Program-made: the position numbers and the translations under genes
Shown here: positions 23,723-37,204 of the stretch, piece by piece
Layout of the letters: every line of letters begins with the position of its first letter
How positions within the stretch are numbered: the first letter of the stretch is position 1
The notes under the pieces: generated by a model
Databases searched by the model: none
What the model was told of the DNA's origin: nothing
The model's input: only the letters and a program-made list of their open reading frames with translations
Origin: Tubiluchus corallicola
Taxonomy: Eukaryota > Priapulida > Priapulimorpha > Priapulimorphida > Tubiluchidae
Assembly (NCBI GenBank): GCA_030141605.1
Contig: JAQGDQ010000221.1
Location: 1-64,000, forward strand
Length of the DNA: 64,000 nucleotides
Reading direction: 5' to 3'

Positions 23723-24385
23723 TTAAAAGGACAAGAAAATGGGTACCTGAAGTAGGTTTCAGAAAAATCGCCTTAAAAAATTATGTTTTTGTTTGTTTTC
23801 ATTTTAAATCTCCCGCAATACTGTTTCGACAGCGCCTTTATCTTATATATTATCTTATCTTATCATTATACGCCATTACGTAAATCAGGGGAAGAAAAGT
23901 TTAATTATGTCCCAAAAACTTTCCATACAAGTTTATATTACTTAGCATTTCGCTTACCTGCTTGAAAGACTTATGTAACTAGAAAAGAAAATTATTAATT
24001 ATTTAAAATGTTTTCACCAATTGGCAGAATGTTCCTGACTCACCCCCCAGGGTGCGCCACTCACTAACCTAAAACGTATTTTAATCTTATTGGCAAGATA
24101 CAGTAATTAAATATTTTAAATAGCAACATGTGTACTACGAATGCTCTGATTATTTTTTCAAACTTTACTCAGTGTTATCCAAACTTGTTTCAAATGACTT
24201 ATCATCAAAATGGCTGCACCTAACGGTCATCGCGGGAATTTACAAGTTTTATGCAGCGTTACTGCCGACCCAAACCCTTCATGCAAAAATACTGCATATA
24301 TGTGGTATAAAATTTCAGGAATTTTTGAATTTCAAAAGTTTTAAAACTTTTCGTAGCCCGAGGTTTTCTTGTGATTGAAGATGTT
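23723..24385 (+). mobile_element. M1 MITE, plus orientation
   Basis: Starts TTAAAAGGACAAGAAAA at 23,723 and follows the M1 order to GAGGTTTTCTTGTGATT. The right TTAA is mutated. It faces the minus-oriented copy at 24,534-25,208. Confidence 0.7.
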
Positions 24386-24533
24386 TACTGTTTTCGCAAA
24401 CACTCAATGACAAGGCCAACTTAGTCCACATATTCTCTCTCACCCCTTGTCATGATTAAGGTAACCCAAAAAATTATATGTCACAAAAATTAACTTCTCT
24501 TACATCTCTCTTCACCCCTCATACAAAATAAGC

Positions 24534-25208
24534 TTAAATCGCAAGAACCCCTCCATATACATAAAGCTTAAAAAAATCGTCTCGAAATACAATACCACAC
24601 ATACTGCCTTTTTGCATACAGGACCTGCATCGGCTGTAACGCTGTATAAAACGTGTAAATTTAAATTCCAGCGATGACCGTTAGGCGTAGCCATTTTAAT
24701 GGTAGGTAAGTCGCTCGAAACAAGTTTAGATAAATTTGAGAAAAATAATCAGAGCATTCGTAGCACACATGTTGTTACAAAGAAGGAAAATTTTAAATTA
24801 CTGTACCTTCTCAATAAGATTAAAAATACGTTTTTGACTAGTGAGTGGTGCACCCTGGAGGGTGAGTCAGCGACATTTTTACCAATTGGCACAAACATTT
24901 CAAATTATTAGTCTAGTTACATAAGTCTTTCCAGCAGGTAAGTGAAATGCCAAGTAAAATAGATTTGCACGGAAAGTTTTTGGGACATAATTTAACATTT
25001 CCTTTTCTTCCCCTGATTTACGTTTTGCGTATATGACGTCATGTAATGATGCGGTCGGAACAGTATTGCGGGAGATTTAAAATGCAAACAAACAAAAATT
25101 CCTTTCAACGCGAATACGATATGTGTATAAGATTCCTGCTAGGTAGTATAATTTTTTAAGGGGATTTTTCTGAAACCTACTTCAGGTGCCCCTTTTCTTG
25201 TCCTTTAA
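24534..25208 (-). mobile_element. M1 MITE, minus orientation
   Basis: TTAA at both edges (24,534-24,537 and 25,205-25,208). Minus-strand start TTAAAGGACAAGAAAAGG. The interior matches the plus copy 150 bp to its left, so the pair forms a ~1.5-kb imperfect palindrome. Confidence 0.75.
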
Positions 25209-25689
25209 CCGAGAAACTTGCCAAGAAACCGCAGAACAAATTATCTTCGCCAACTCTTCTCCTCCCTCATCCTGCATGGGCTGAACGAACAAACATGCCA
25301 ATAAGTCACAAGGAGGTCTCTCAACCAACACCCTCCACCCCCACCCCACCCCCATCCCGAAAAGAGTAAATCGGGAAACATATGGGAACAGTCACGTGAC
25401 GTTAGTTATCCGTTTTCAAAATTTTCGACTTCTCGCGATCATCCCCCTCGGGTTAAGAGCTCAAACGAAGCCAATTAAATTATTTATTCAGAATCGTTGC
25501 TGCCGACTTTGCTGGCTTCAGTGCCATTTTAAAAATTCAGACGGTTTTCCAAAAATCAATGGATGACGCAGTGTGAACAGCGTGACCCCAGTGTGAACAC
25601 ATGCTAGTATAAAAATTTTAAGACCCAGCCGCCAATGTTGCGTTGTAACAGCTTTCAAGGTATTATGTTGTAAGTTTAAAGTCGTGTTT
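25209..25689. other. no gene; G-quadruplex-prone tract at 25,331-25,358
   Basis: The minus strand of 25,331-25,358 has four runs of 3-5 G separated by 1-4 nt loops. The rest is unremarkable. Confidence 0.6.
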
Positions 25690-25940
25690 ACTCTGATACT
25701 CTGAACAATTTTTGTTTACGTTGAACCGTTTTTGTTTACGATGAACAATTTTTGTTTACGCTGAACAATTTTTGTTTACGATGAACAATTTTTGTTGGCG
25801 CTGAACAATTTTTGTTTGTGCTGAACATTTTTTGTTTATATTGAACAATTTTTGCTTGCGCTGAACAATTTTTGCTTGCGCTCAGCAATTTTTGTTTGCG
25901 CTGAACAATTTTTGCTTGCGCTGAGCAATTTTTGTTTCGT
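25690..25940. repeat. 20-bp minisatellite, about 12 units
   Basis: Consensus CTGAACAATTTTTGTTTGCG with TTTACG, CTTGCG and ATGAAC variants. Confidence 0.92.
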
Positions 25941-26879
25941 TGAAATCATCAGTAAAGATTCGTCTGACAATGATCAAGTTAATTAATTTAATATCTAAAC
26001 TTTAACGCATGCGCAAAATTAAGATAATAATCAAAATAGAAGATATAATTTTCACTAGATATAATTCTTTATTAATTTCATTCATAATATTTCAGCAAGT
26101 CATTCATAAATACGTTAATATTTACACGATTAAAAATGATTAACACCGACACATTTACATTTCAACTAAATCAAACGAGTTTACAATAGGAGGGGAGAAG
26201 GCAAGGCTTATGCATTCGTTCATTATTTATTCAATTATTCGTTCATTAACTCATCCATTCATCCAATCTTTCCAGTTCCAAAAATACCTTTTAAATGACA
26301 AAATAAGTTATCTAAATTCCACCTTTTTTGAAACGAATTGACTTTAAACCAGTACGGGCCAAAATGGGACCTATTCTTCAGTGTAACTGATTGATTTTCC
26401 TTGATAGTTTGAAGTTGAAACTATTTTGCTGTGACTGTAGTTACAATACATGGTATTACCATTCTAGCCACCACCGTTCAGCATTTTTAAGATTAAGCAG
26501 AAGACAAAGTCTTGTTAATTTTCCAAGCATTATAAACGAAACTTAATAAAAACACTCATCTCGTGGTCTGACAGTCAATATTAGAAGCACCCGCAGAAAT
26601 TACATGCATAAAAATAGCAATCTTTTCATTTCAAAAACGAGTTAAACCACTTTTATTGCTTTTACTTATTTATGCTCATCTTCCACGGGCAGCTCAATGA
26701 AATATTCATGAAATGCCGATAAAAACACGGACAACACCGAGTTCTATTATTCTAGACAGCTTTATGACCTTCCGATAATCTCCAACGGCGCTGAGCTGAA
26801 TTATATAAGATGTTGTTCCCGAATGCAAATTAGATTAAGGAAACATTTCTGAATATTTTCTTTGGAACTTCAGCCAAGG
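25941..26879. other. no gene recognised
   Basis: AT-rich with TTCATTCA-like units at 26,210-26,265. The part from 26,640 to 26,850 is complex non-coding sequence. No coding signal. Confidence 0.45.
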
Positions 26880-27230
26880 GCGTATTAACCAATAGGCAAC
26901 ATAGCCTAGGGCGCCAAAGTTTGAGGGGCGTCACATTTCAGAAAAAATTCTTATTCTCCTCAGAAAATGTGTATACTTTCATATTAATGTAAAGGGCGCA
27001 TTTTATAACACACCACTGGCAGTTACTGAGCTCGACTTTTATATAAATGTCACATAACGCACAGGTGCAAGGTATAACGCAACAAGCAGTTGCGCAGCAT
27101 GCTTGAATATAAGCGCTACACAAATACATATAATTAATAATGACCACGTAGAGACTAGGTTAATAGTGTTTCTAATACACCACAAGTAATTGTTTAACCT
27201 TCTCATTACATAAATGATCATAAATTCAGA
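26880..27230 (-). mobile_element. interspersed repeat R-A, partial
   Basis: Reverse complement of parts of 52,475-52,735 and 61,430-61,690; shared phrases include CTACGTGGTCATTATTAATT, GCTGCGCAACTGCTTGTTG and GCGCCCTTTACAT. No coding capacity. The class is unknown. Confidence 0.65.
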
Positions 27231-27419
27231 ACAGAGAGAGGCAGGACAGAACTGTCAGCCTAGAGCGTCGTAAAGATTTAATACACCCCAGACTTCAGCC
27301 GTTAATCAACGGATGATCAGAATGTTAATCTAGCGGACAGCAAAAAGGTTCAGAAAATATTTTCGTTTTGTTGAACAAGACACTGAATAATGTTCATTTG
27401 GCATTGAACACCAAGCAGG

Positions 27420-27640
27420 CATTAAGGACTTTTAAATTTATTCAATAAACTGTCGTAAGTCTTTGAAAATACTTTTGCTGGACAAAATTATTCAATAAAA
27501 TGTCGTAAGACGTTGAGAATACTTTTTGCTAGATAAAATTATTCAATAAACTGCTGTAAGTCTTTGAGAGTATATTTTGGTAGATAAAATTAATCAATAA
27601 ACTGTCGTAATACGTTAAGAATACTTTTGCTGGATACAAC
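27420..27640. repeat. ~60-bp tandem repeat, about 4 units
   Basis: Units contain TTATTCAATAAACTGTCGTA, then AGTCTTTGAGAATACTTTTG and CTGGATAAAA. Confidence 0.85.
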
Positions 27641-27795
27641 TTAAACTATATTTTCTTGGAGTTAAAACACTTTTGTAAGTAACTACAAACACGGCTAAAT
27701 GCAGAAAAGGTGGCAAAAATAGCCACATACTGAGACTAAGTACACTATAAATCATGATTAAAAATTTTATTCATTAAAAACGACTAATTCTTTGC

Positions 27796-28526
<731 letters not shown>

Positions 28527-28665
28527 TCTGAGTAACAGTGGTAGTAGTAGTTGTTGTAGTGGTAGTGGTAGTGGTAGTAGTAGTTGTTGTAGTGGTAGTT
28601 GTAGTGGTAGTAGTAGTGGTAGTAGTAGTGGTAATAGTAGTGGTAGTGGCAGTAGTGGCGGCCAC
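28527..28665. repeat. GTAGTG/GTAGTT repeat
   Basis: Degenerate hexanucleotide repeat, reading as Ser-Gly or poly-Thr in different frames. Confidence 0.9.
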
Positions 28666-29231
28666 GTGAATGTGACAAAAAGGCGCCGTTGCCAATCTTA
28701 GTAAATTCACTGAGCCGCGCGTAGCTTTGAAAGTTTAACAAAATTTGAGTATCCGAGGTAATTATTATTTAATACAAGCTTTGATATAAAAAAAGCTATT
28801 GCAGTTTTCATATTTTAGAGCATTCTTTATTCTGAACTAATGTCTACAGAATCGTAAGGTTTTCCTTTAATAGAACCTTCGTTTTGATTGGATAACGGAT
28901 TGAAGCTGCGGCATTCATGAGCTTACTGTACCACGGCTTCAAAACCTTTAGCTCAGCTTATTTAACCAGCGTACAGCGTAACATGATCATTAATGTTACA
29001 TTAATTGTAATTAAATTACTGTACAGCCTCTACACGTGACATAATATTAAGTAGCACAAAATGGCAATGCCAGTTTTCACCAACAGGGGACGCAGCGTTG
29101 ACGACACAGCACTCGAAATAGTTCCAAGTGAACAACAATGAGGTTAGTTACAATGAGTTCCTATTCTTTGCTATTCTGTGTTCGCTTCGTATTTAATAAA
29201 AATGAACATTGACTAATGACTGTTTATTCTT
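28666..29231. other. no gene recognised
   Basis: No feature seen. Confidence 0.45.
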
Positions 29232-29854
29232 ACTAAAGGACAAGAAACGGGGTACCTAAAGTAGGTTTCAGAAAAATCGCCTTAAAAATTACATTACATT
29301 ATAGCAATTTTATTCGTATATCGTACTCGCGTTGAAAGGATTTTTTGTTTGTTTTCATTTTAAATCTCCCGCAATCCTGTTCCGGCAAGGCCACATTACA
29401 TAACGTCACTTAAGTAAACGTAAATCAGGGGAAGAAAAGGAAATGTTAAATTATGTCTCAAAAAACTTTCCATGCAAACTTATATCACTTAGCATTTCGC
29501 TTACCTGTTGGAAAGACTTATGTAACTAGAAAAGAAAATTATTTAAAATGTTTTCACCAATTGGAAAATGTCGCTGACTCACCCTCCAGCGTGCACCACT
29601 CACTAACCAAAAAACGCATTTTTAATCTTATTGACAAGATACAGTAATTTAAAATTTTACTTAGTCAGTGACGTGTGTTTTACGAATACTCTAATTATTT
29701 TTCAAACATTACACAATGTTATCTAAACCTGTTTCAAATAACATCATCAACATGGCTGCGTCTAACGGTCATCGCGTGTAGTATGTAAGTGGTATAAAAT
29801 TTCAAGGCGAATTTTTTAACTTTTATGTAAGTGGAGGATTTTCTTGTGTTTTAA
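29232..29854 (+). mobile_element. M1 MITE, nearly full copy
   Basis: Starts CTAAAGGACAAGAAACGGGG (left TTAA mutated to CTAA) and ends TTTTCTTGTGTTTTAA with TTAA at 29,851-29,854. This is the cleanest plus-strand reference for the family order. Confidence 0.75.
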
Positions 29855-29884
29855 ATGCTGCGCCTTGCCTTCTTAATTGATACT

Positions 29885-30195
29885 GACCACATTTTAGACA
29901 ACAACTGTTTGTGGTGTGTTAAACAATCTCCTAAAAATTTGATATAAAATTATATCTAATCGGTAATCAGTAATATTACTGATCGGAGTTTTTCTACTGT
30001 GCAACAAATACATTTTAGTTGAGAACAGATATATACAACTGGTTATTAAGAAACATAGATAGTTAGGTCAAAAACACAAATAATTCCTTAGTTATAGGTA
30101 TTTATAAAATTCTTCTAGCGTTGGGCATGGTAGAATTTTAGACCACAACTGTTTGTGGTGTGTTAAGTAATCTCCTAAAAAATTGATGTAAATTG
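29885..30195. repeat. direct pair of ~55-bp blocks 245 bp apart
   Basis: ACAACTGTTTGTGGTGTGTT followed by AAATCTCCTAAAAA-type sequence occurs at about 29,899 and again at about 30,147. Confidence 0.75.
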
Positions 30196-30214
30196 GCGGT
30201 AATTAAATGATGTG

Positions 30215-31110
30215 GAGCTATATGTGATATTGTTCCCCCATTTAAACAGTTACAGAAACGATTTGTTAAATTTTACCATAGTTGCTTATATAGTGAAAAT
30301 CACATAGCCAATTTCTTCATACAATATTCTCGATTTCATGCTTCTTGTAATGGGTTGTAATTTGTTATCTATTTGTAACGAGTACCAAACGTTTTACACA
30401 AATGAAAATTCTCTTTCGAAAGTTTTTCTTGTACATTAGATGTAGGTAGTAATGTTAACAAAGAGCAAATACGGACTGTAAATTTCATTGAAGAAGTTAT
30501 ATGGTCTCTAGAACGTAATTGTTTTGATTTTTTGACAGGAATGTGTTGTACGCCATATTAACATATCATCCTCTCACTTAGTTGTGAAAAATCCCATTTA
30601 GAAAAGTCCCATGTAGCAAAATCCCTGCTGAGAATCGTATATGTTGATATTGTTTAAAAAATGAAATCGAAGACGAATTACACTTTGTTATAAAATACCC
30701 ATATTACAATGATTATAGAATAAAATTATATAAGCACGTCAATGTAATTATTCCGGAATTTTTTCTTATGAGCGATGCTGATAAATTTTTACTTTTGATG
30801 GGAAGTAATGATTTTGAAGTAATTATGGCATTTATTAATTATGTTGAAAAAGCGTTTTAAGACATGATGAACAACATACTATGTAATGATCATATAATTG
30901 AAAATGAGACCTAATGAAAATTTATTTTAAATACTAATCATTAAACTTTTCATTTAAATTACTAATATAACTAGCAGGAAGATTTAATAATATTTGTTTT
31001 ATTAGTAATTGTTTTGTTTGTATATAGTATCATTATATTTCAATGTTGAAATTGTATGTATGTTTTGTATGCATTTTTGACACTAATAAATAAATATCTA
31101 ATTGTAGATA
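30215..31110 (+). mobile_element. LINE 3' end, degenerate
   Basis: With frameshifts and stops, the translation gives RFVKFYHSCLYSENHI, then EIEDELHFVIKYPYYNDYR and FLLLMGSNDFEVIMAFINYV followed by EKAF and a stop. The E-D-E-x-H-F then Y-P-x-Y-x-x-x-R pattern is typical of the C-terminal end of non-LTR reverse-transcriptase proteins. The 3' UTR matches 16.9 and 39.0 kb. 5'-truncated and dead. Confidence 0.7.
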
Positions 31111-31149
31111 TTCACATTGCTTACCTATCTTGTCAATTAATGTTATTTT

Positions 31150-31345
31150 GATTGTTGATCTGTTTATTTATTTGATGTGACTGCACCACGAGTACGAATA
31201 AAAAATATATAATATATGTATTGATCTGTTTGTATATTTGATGTTACCACAAGTACAAATAAAAATGATATATATGTATTGATCTGTTTGTATATTTGAT
31301 GTTAAGGCGAGTACGAATAAAAATGATATAGATACATATATACGG
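31150..31345. repeat. ~59-bp tandem repeat, 3 units
   Basis: Units contain TATTGATCTGTTTGTATATT, TGATGTTACC and GAGTACGAATAAAAATGATA. Confidence 0.85.
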
Positions 31346-32339
31346 TCTACGAAATAAACTACTAAATATACACATCAAAGAACAGTTAAAAAGAAGGATA
31401 ACGGAATTTGGATTCTGAACCATTGGCATTCGATGTTATTTTCATGTTAATGCTGAAATTTAATTTCGATTTGCGCTTTTGTTGACATGGTAGGTTTTTG
31501 TGAGCACCGCATTATAAATAAATATGCAAATTAAGCATTTGAAAAACACAGAAGTCACATCGTTTACTGATATTCAAAAATGATACACATTTGTAACACA
31601 CCACAAGCACTTAAAGCCGCTGTTCTCTTATAAACTCAAAAATGATGTCTACAGATTGCATGAAATGGTTTCTAATTGGTGATCTAAAATATTCCCACCT
31701 TAACTAATATGCGCCTCTTTTCTGCCTCTCTCTCCTATCCCTTTCTGTTATCTGTCTTTCTCACTCTTCTCTTCCTTTTTTCATTTTCCCTTCAATCTAT
31801 ATTGATCAGGTTCTTACTAAGCTTTCTTAGATTTTTAGAACCTCAGTTTGTCAGATTTATTCTAATTTCTATTATTATCATTATGTTTTTATCATGTTAT
31901 TTCATTCACCCAGTATTTAATTTCTATAAATTTTTATCAATTATTTTTCTGTCGTAATTTTAGATTAGTTTTGACATTTAAGAAAGCCAATATAGTTTCT
32001 CTAATCTTCAATACCCTTGAAAATCCTGGGGGGTTGAGTAGCGCATTTTGCATCAGTTTTGCTCAGACATCACAGGAGCAACGTTGCTCAAAACATTGGC
32101 TTAATATGATTTTCTAGAAATCAATTTTGTTGCTGTCAGACGCGCGGTCGTAACGTTAAGTCGCTAGAGATTTGATGCGCAATTACTCTAGCCACAGATT
32201 CGTGTTGTGTCTCAAGACAATTTGAGCCACTGATTCATTCTGCTCAGAAAGACTCGCTGGGACCTAGAAGCATGTGCTTTCATTAATTTATTAATAATCA
32301 TAATTTCGTGATTAATAATTAATGTTGGTTAGTTAATAT
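31346..32339. other. no gene recognised
   Basis: AT-rich; an 82-codon hydrophobic open stretch at 31,709-31,957 reflects T-rich composition only. Confidence 0.45.
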
Positions 32340-33025
32340 TAATAATAATAAAAACAACAACAGCAGCAGCATCAATAACAACAACAACTACTACAACAAC
32401 AACAACAACAACAACAACAGCAACGCTTTATTTTACAAACATAAACACAAGTATAATTAACAAATCACAAGCTTACTATAATATAAATAACAACGCATAC
32501 AGGAACACCCTATAAATACATGGATCTTTTTAAGCGTCGTTTGTGAGCGAGAGAGAGAGAGAGAAGGAGAGGGAAAGGGATAGGGAGAGAGAGAGAGAGG
32601 GGGGAGGTAGGGATGGAGAGAGAGAGAGAGAGAGAGAGTAAAGAGAGGGGGAGGAAGAGAAGTAGGGAGGGAGTAAAAGAGAGGAGGGAGAGAGAGGGAC
32701 CAGTGGCGTGAGAGGTCCAAATAACAGTAAAAAAACAACGGAAAGAAAGACTACTGTCTCAAATGAGGGTTTTCCCAAAGAAGAAATTTCGTTTAGCGAA
32801 TAAAAAACAGAAACTGGCTTCACGTTTGGCGAAATGCAGGCTAATGATGCATCTGATGCGGACGCAGTGCCTCTTTTCTGCTTTGGAGACATTTTTAACA
32901 ACGAAGCTTTCATAATAATAATAATAACAATAACAAACATAAACAGAGCACAATTAACAAATCACACACTTAAATAAACAACGCATACAGCAACACCTAC
33001 AAATACTGGGCTCTTTTAAGCGAAG
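32340..33025. repeat. CAA and GA simple repeats with a duplicated ~100-bp tail
   Basis: (CAA)n at 32,350-32,425, GA-rich at 32,547-32,700. The block ACAACGCATACAGGAACACC (with preceding ATTAACAAATCACA) at 32,440-32,540 recurs at 32,930-33,020, each time after a simple repeat. That is the usual look of retroposon 3' tails. Confidence 0.65.
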
Positions 33026-33261
33026 TTGGTATTTTAAAAATATCATAATTTATAACAAACACATTTACATCACAATGCTGATTGAATACATTAAATCTTA
33101 GCAAAATGAATTCGTACCTCTAAATTTAGAATCATGTATTGTTATAGAATCTAAATTTTTAGCTATATAAAGGATTCAGGATCGATTGCAGACGCAGACC
33201 CTACAGTTTCATACTTGCTTCCGTTCGGTTCATATTTAGCTTCGAAAACATGTGGTTCAAC

Positions 33262-33585
33262 AGGGTGTTTTTCATATCCTACACCACTCTGAAGTACGGT
33301 AAAAGTGTACATTTGAACAGCTATAATAGTGCCAAAGTGTTTCGAATTTCATATCCTACACCACTCTGAAGTACGGTAAAAGTGTACATTTGAACAGCTA
33401 TAATAATGCCAAGGTGTTTCTGATTTCATATCCTACACCACTCTGAAGTACGGTAAAAGTGTACATTTTAACAGCTATAATAATGCCAAGGTGTTTCTGA
33501 TTTCATATCCTACACCACTCTGAAGTACGGTAAAAGTGTGCATTCTAACAGCTATAATAATGCCAAAGTGTTTCTGATAATAAAA
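33262..33585. repeat. 78-bp tandem repeat, 4 units
   Basis: Units with TTTCATATCCTACACCACTC, TGAAGTACGGTAAAAGTGTA and ACAGCTATAATAATGCCAA; the units differ at only a few positions. Confidence 0.95.
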
Positions 33586-33894
33586 TAATAGCTTAAAGGA
33601 AATGTCAAGCCTTCTAGGAAGTAGTCTTATTTCAATGTTCACGAAAAATGTCAAAAGGATTTAGTAACAAAACTGCAATAAGCGCCTCGTGTAACAAGTA
33701 AAATCACTTTAAAGTCGCGGTCACTTCATGCTTGGGTGCGCTCCCATTTTCAACACCCATTCTCCTCCCAATGACGTCATTTGTCTTGAACGAAGGTAGC
33801 GCACTGTCAATCTTCATGAAAGTATAATAAGTTTTTACAAAAAAATAAGACAGATAATTTTGCGATATTTTTGCATAAATATTAGGTAAGCTTC
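33586..33894. other. no gene recognised
   Basis: No feature seen. Confidence 0.45.
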
Positions 33895-34310
33895 AAACAG
33901 CAACAAACAAGGACTTTAACTAAGGCAACTACAGCAACAACAACAACCACAGCAACAGCAACAACAAAGACATTAGCAACAGCAACGAACAAGGACATTA
34001 ACAACAGCAACTACTACAACAACGGCAACGACAACGGCAACAACTACAGCAACAACAAACATTAACAATACCAAATACAACAGCAACAAACAAAGACATT
34101 AACAACAGCAACAACAAGGACATTAACAACAGCAACTACAACAGCAACAAGAACACGAACAACAGCAACTACGGCAACAACAAGGGCATTGACAATGGCA
34201 ACTACAGCAACAGCAACAACAAGGGCATTAACAACGGCAACTACAGCAACAACAAGGACACCAACAGCAACAAACAAGGACATTAGCAACGGCAACTGCT
34301 ACAGCAGATT
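33895..34310. repeat. CAACAG-rich compound repeat
   Basis: Irregular ~33-bp units such as CAACAAGGACATTAACAACA embedded in CAA/CAG. Open frames through it are repeat translations. Confidence 0.9.
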
Positions 34311-34479
34311 TGCTTGCCTAGCTGTCCGCCTGTTTGGAGGCATGCTAATTTGCTCGTCTAGCTGCCTGTCATTTGCTCGCGCGCCTAGCTGATGAAAACA
34401 ATAGACGTGTATAACAAACCACACTCCAGTGAATTCACGAAACTTGTAATAATTATTGAGTTTTTTATGACAACGAAGT

Positions 34480-35150
34480 AGTCCATTTTCGTCAAAAGTT
34501 TCACAGTGTTAACTCAAATGAAATGATAGCAAGCATTATCTAGGCGCCACGTCACAGTGATGTCATTCCAATCAATAGTTGCACAAACTCAACTAAGATG
34601 ACCTTTACAACGAAACGATGTTAAACATTATTTAGCGGAGACGTCACGCTGAGGTCATCTCCGTCAGAAATTTCACAAAACTCAACTTAAACGACCTCTA
34701 CAGAGAAATGATGATAAACATTATTTAGGCGCGACGTCACAATGATGTCATTTACATCAAAAGTTAGGCAAACTCAAATCAAACGATCACTACAAAAAAA
34801 TGATGTTCAACATTATGTAGGCGTGACGTCACTATGATGTCATTTACATCAAATATTTTGCAAACTCAACCCAAACGGCCTCTACAAAGAAGTGATATTA
34901 AACATGATCTGGGCATGACGTCACTATGATGTCACTTACATCAAAGTTTCACAAACTCAACTCAAATAATTACCATAAAGAAATAATATCCAACATTATC
35001 TAGACATGACGTCACCATGATGTCATTTCCATCAAAAGTTTGGCAAACTCAAATTAAATCAAATCAAGTCAAATCAAATCAAATCAAAACTACAAACGAT
35101 TGATGTCCAACATTATCCAGTCATGACGTCACAAGATGTCACTCGTCAAG
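34480..35150. repeat. ~91-bp minisatellite carrying TGACGTCA-like sites, 7 units
   Basis: Each unit has a GACGTCAC core followed ~5 bp later by GATGTCAT, within AACATTATCTAGGCATGACG and CAAACTCAACTCAAACGACC. Several units have TGACGTCA intact, the CRE palindrome bound by CREB/ATF factors. The minisatellite structure is seen directly; any binding is inference. Confidence 0.9.
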
Positions 35151-35534
35151 CTGTTATATAAATGGGTCGAAAAGATTGAAAAGGGATTAAAATCATTTGC
35201 CTCCCATTTGCCTGAGTGGTAAACAGAGGGCTTCGTCAGCTTTGCATGAATTCCGTCAATCCACAAACCAATTTCTAATGCAATCACAACAAATTCCACT
35301 GTATTGATTTCCACATTAGAGACTTTATTGTCGTTTGAAATTCTCCAATAGACTGACGATTTTGCTTCCTCAAAAACTAATGCAATTCTCAAACCCCGGC
35401 GGAACGAAATTATTTACGTTGTTGCTTTTGACTTCGGGTTTTTTGGCGTTTGATGTTTTATCTGGTAGTCATTGTGGGATGTAACGGAAGCGGTGATGGC
35501 AAAAACGGTACATAGAAACTAATGGACTTGATAC
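35151..35534. other. no gene recognised; 87-codon minus ORF noted
   Basis: The minus strand 35,129-35,392 is open for 87 codons with balanced composition, but I recognise no family and it overlaps the end of the minisatellite. Confidence 0.35.
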
Positions 35535-35890
35535 ATCGTATGTATCGTTACCACTACTGCTATTGCAACTGCTACTGTTACTCATTACTGTTATTAATGA
35601 CTGTTACTGTTGCAGTTACTGCTATTTTAAATAGTAGTCTACTACAGCTATTAGTGTTTCTGTTAATATTGCTATTACTGATGCTGTTGCTGTGGCTGTG
35701 GCTGTGGCTGTTATTGTTACTGTTATTGTAGCAGTTGCTGTTGTTGTTGCTGTCGCCGCTGCCACTGCCGCTGCCGCTACCACTGTTACTGTTACCGTTA
35801 CCGTTACTGTTACCAATACTGTTGCCGCTACTGTTACCATTACCATTACCATTACCATTACCATTACTATTACTAATACTATTACTATTA
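35535..35890. repeat. TTACTG/GCTGTT/CCATTA hexanucleotide repeats
   Basis: Degenerate hexamer blocks change gradually along the tract; open in several frames. Confidence 0.9.
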
Positions 35891-37204
35891 TAGATATCTT
35901 TCATATTATTATCTCCATCCACGAACGATTTATCTCTCAAAGAGAATTTTTTAAAATTACAAAAACGATGCTCTTGTTCATTTTCATTGATCTGGTAACT
36001 AGGCATAAATCGTAACAGCGCAGATAAAGTCGTAAATGTTTTGCCTGCAATTCTATTATTTTATTGCAGCTTCTAATTCATTGCAATTTAATTAGATAAT
36101 GATGCGCCGGTAGATTTATTACAGCTACTCAGAGGAGCTCAGTTAACATCATTGACACAGAGTTTAGTGATACAAATGCACTAATCACAAATAACTGCTT
36201 TATATCATACGAGTGCGTAGGGAAAATAAATTTGTTAATCCCCCCCCCTCTTCGCAAGGCAGGTTTCTAACTCTAAACGGTCCGTGCCTTAATAATTTCG
36301 TGCACGAAGTTCGTAAGCTTTTTTAAATTCTTGCAAGCGTTAGGCATAAGGTCAAGGGCAACTGTCAAAATGAAATGTCAAAGTCACTGAGAAACTTGTC
36401 TTCACATAAACTTCAGTCTGTTACATGCTTTGGTAGAAAAACTAGATTAGTTGATCTGTATCAGTTGTAGCCCAAAGGTTACACTTATGGTCAAAAGTAG
36501 GCCGAGGTCAAGGTTGAGGTCAGTTGTTTACAATAAAACATCAAAAGCGCATGTAACTGCAAGACTAATAGATCTACACATTACGAGATGTGTCACCATA
36601 TGATTGCCCCCTCCTGTACAGGGAATGGTGTCATGACTCATTTCTCCAAAAACCTCCTTAATTTTTTATTTATCACAATAAGGAATGGAAAGATTTTATT
36701 ATAGATATCAAGATAAGAAACACTAAATAACGGAACTATAGAAATGTTTCGCAACTGAGCACAGCAGGGAGGCTCATCGCTTTCTAATACCCTGTATGCA
36801 CTCCATGTTTGCCCCCCCCCCTTCCTTGCACGTTCAAAATATGTCAGCTTTGCTCAGTTACATATGACATTGTAATGAAAACGGATATAGCTTAGGATGT
36901 AATTTACACAAGCTAGTTATAATTGCTGCAGTTGGCATGAAAAGAGGTACCCTCCGGGGCTCCAGGCGTTACACAAATATTGACGATGGAGGTAACCTTT
37001 CACTAGAGCTTGATAATCCTGGAAACGCATTGTGGTTTCGCTCTGGGATGAAGCCAAGTTGCTAGGTTCTGTAGATCTGTGTTTCATTAACTCGACTGTT
37101 TTTGTCTGGCTTGGTTGTGGTATGGTAGCCGCGAGGGGTCACAGTGTAATTCGATTCAGCTAGCTTCTCTACGCGTCCTGCAGGATGGAAGAATACCGCC
37201 TGCT
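35891..37204. other. no gene recognised
   Basis: C homopolymers at 36,240 and 36,812. Slightly higher G+C at 36,930-37,200 with a ~45-codon open frame but no domain or splice sites I trust. Confidence 0.4.

Noticed and set aside
35129-35392. 87-codon minus-strand ORF
   Set aside because: Balanced composition but no family, and it runs into a minisatellite; kept as unassigned sequence.
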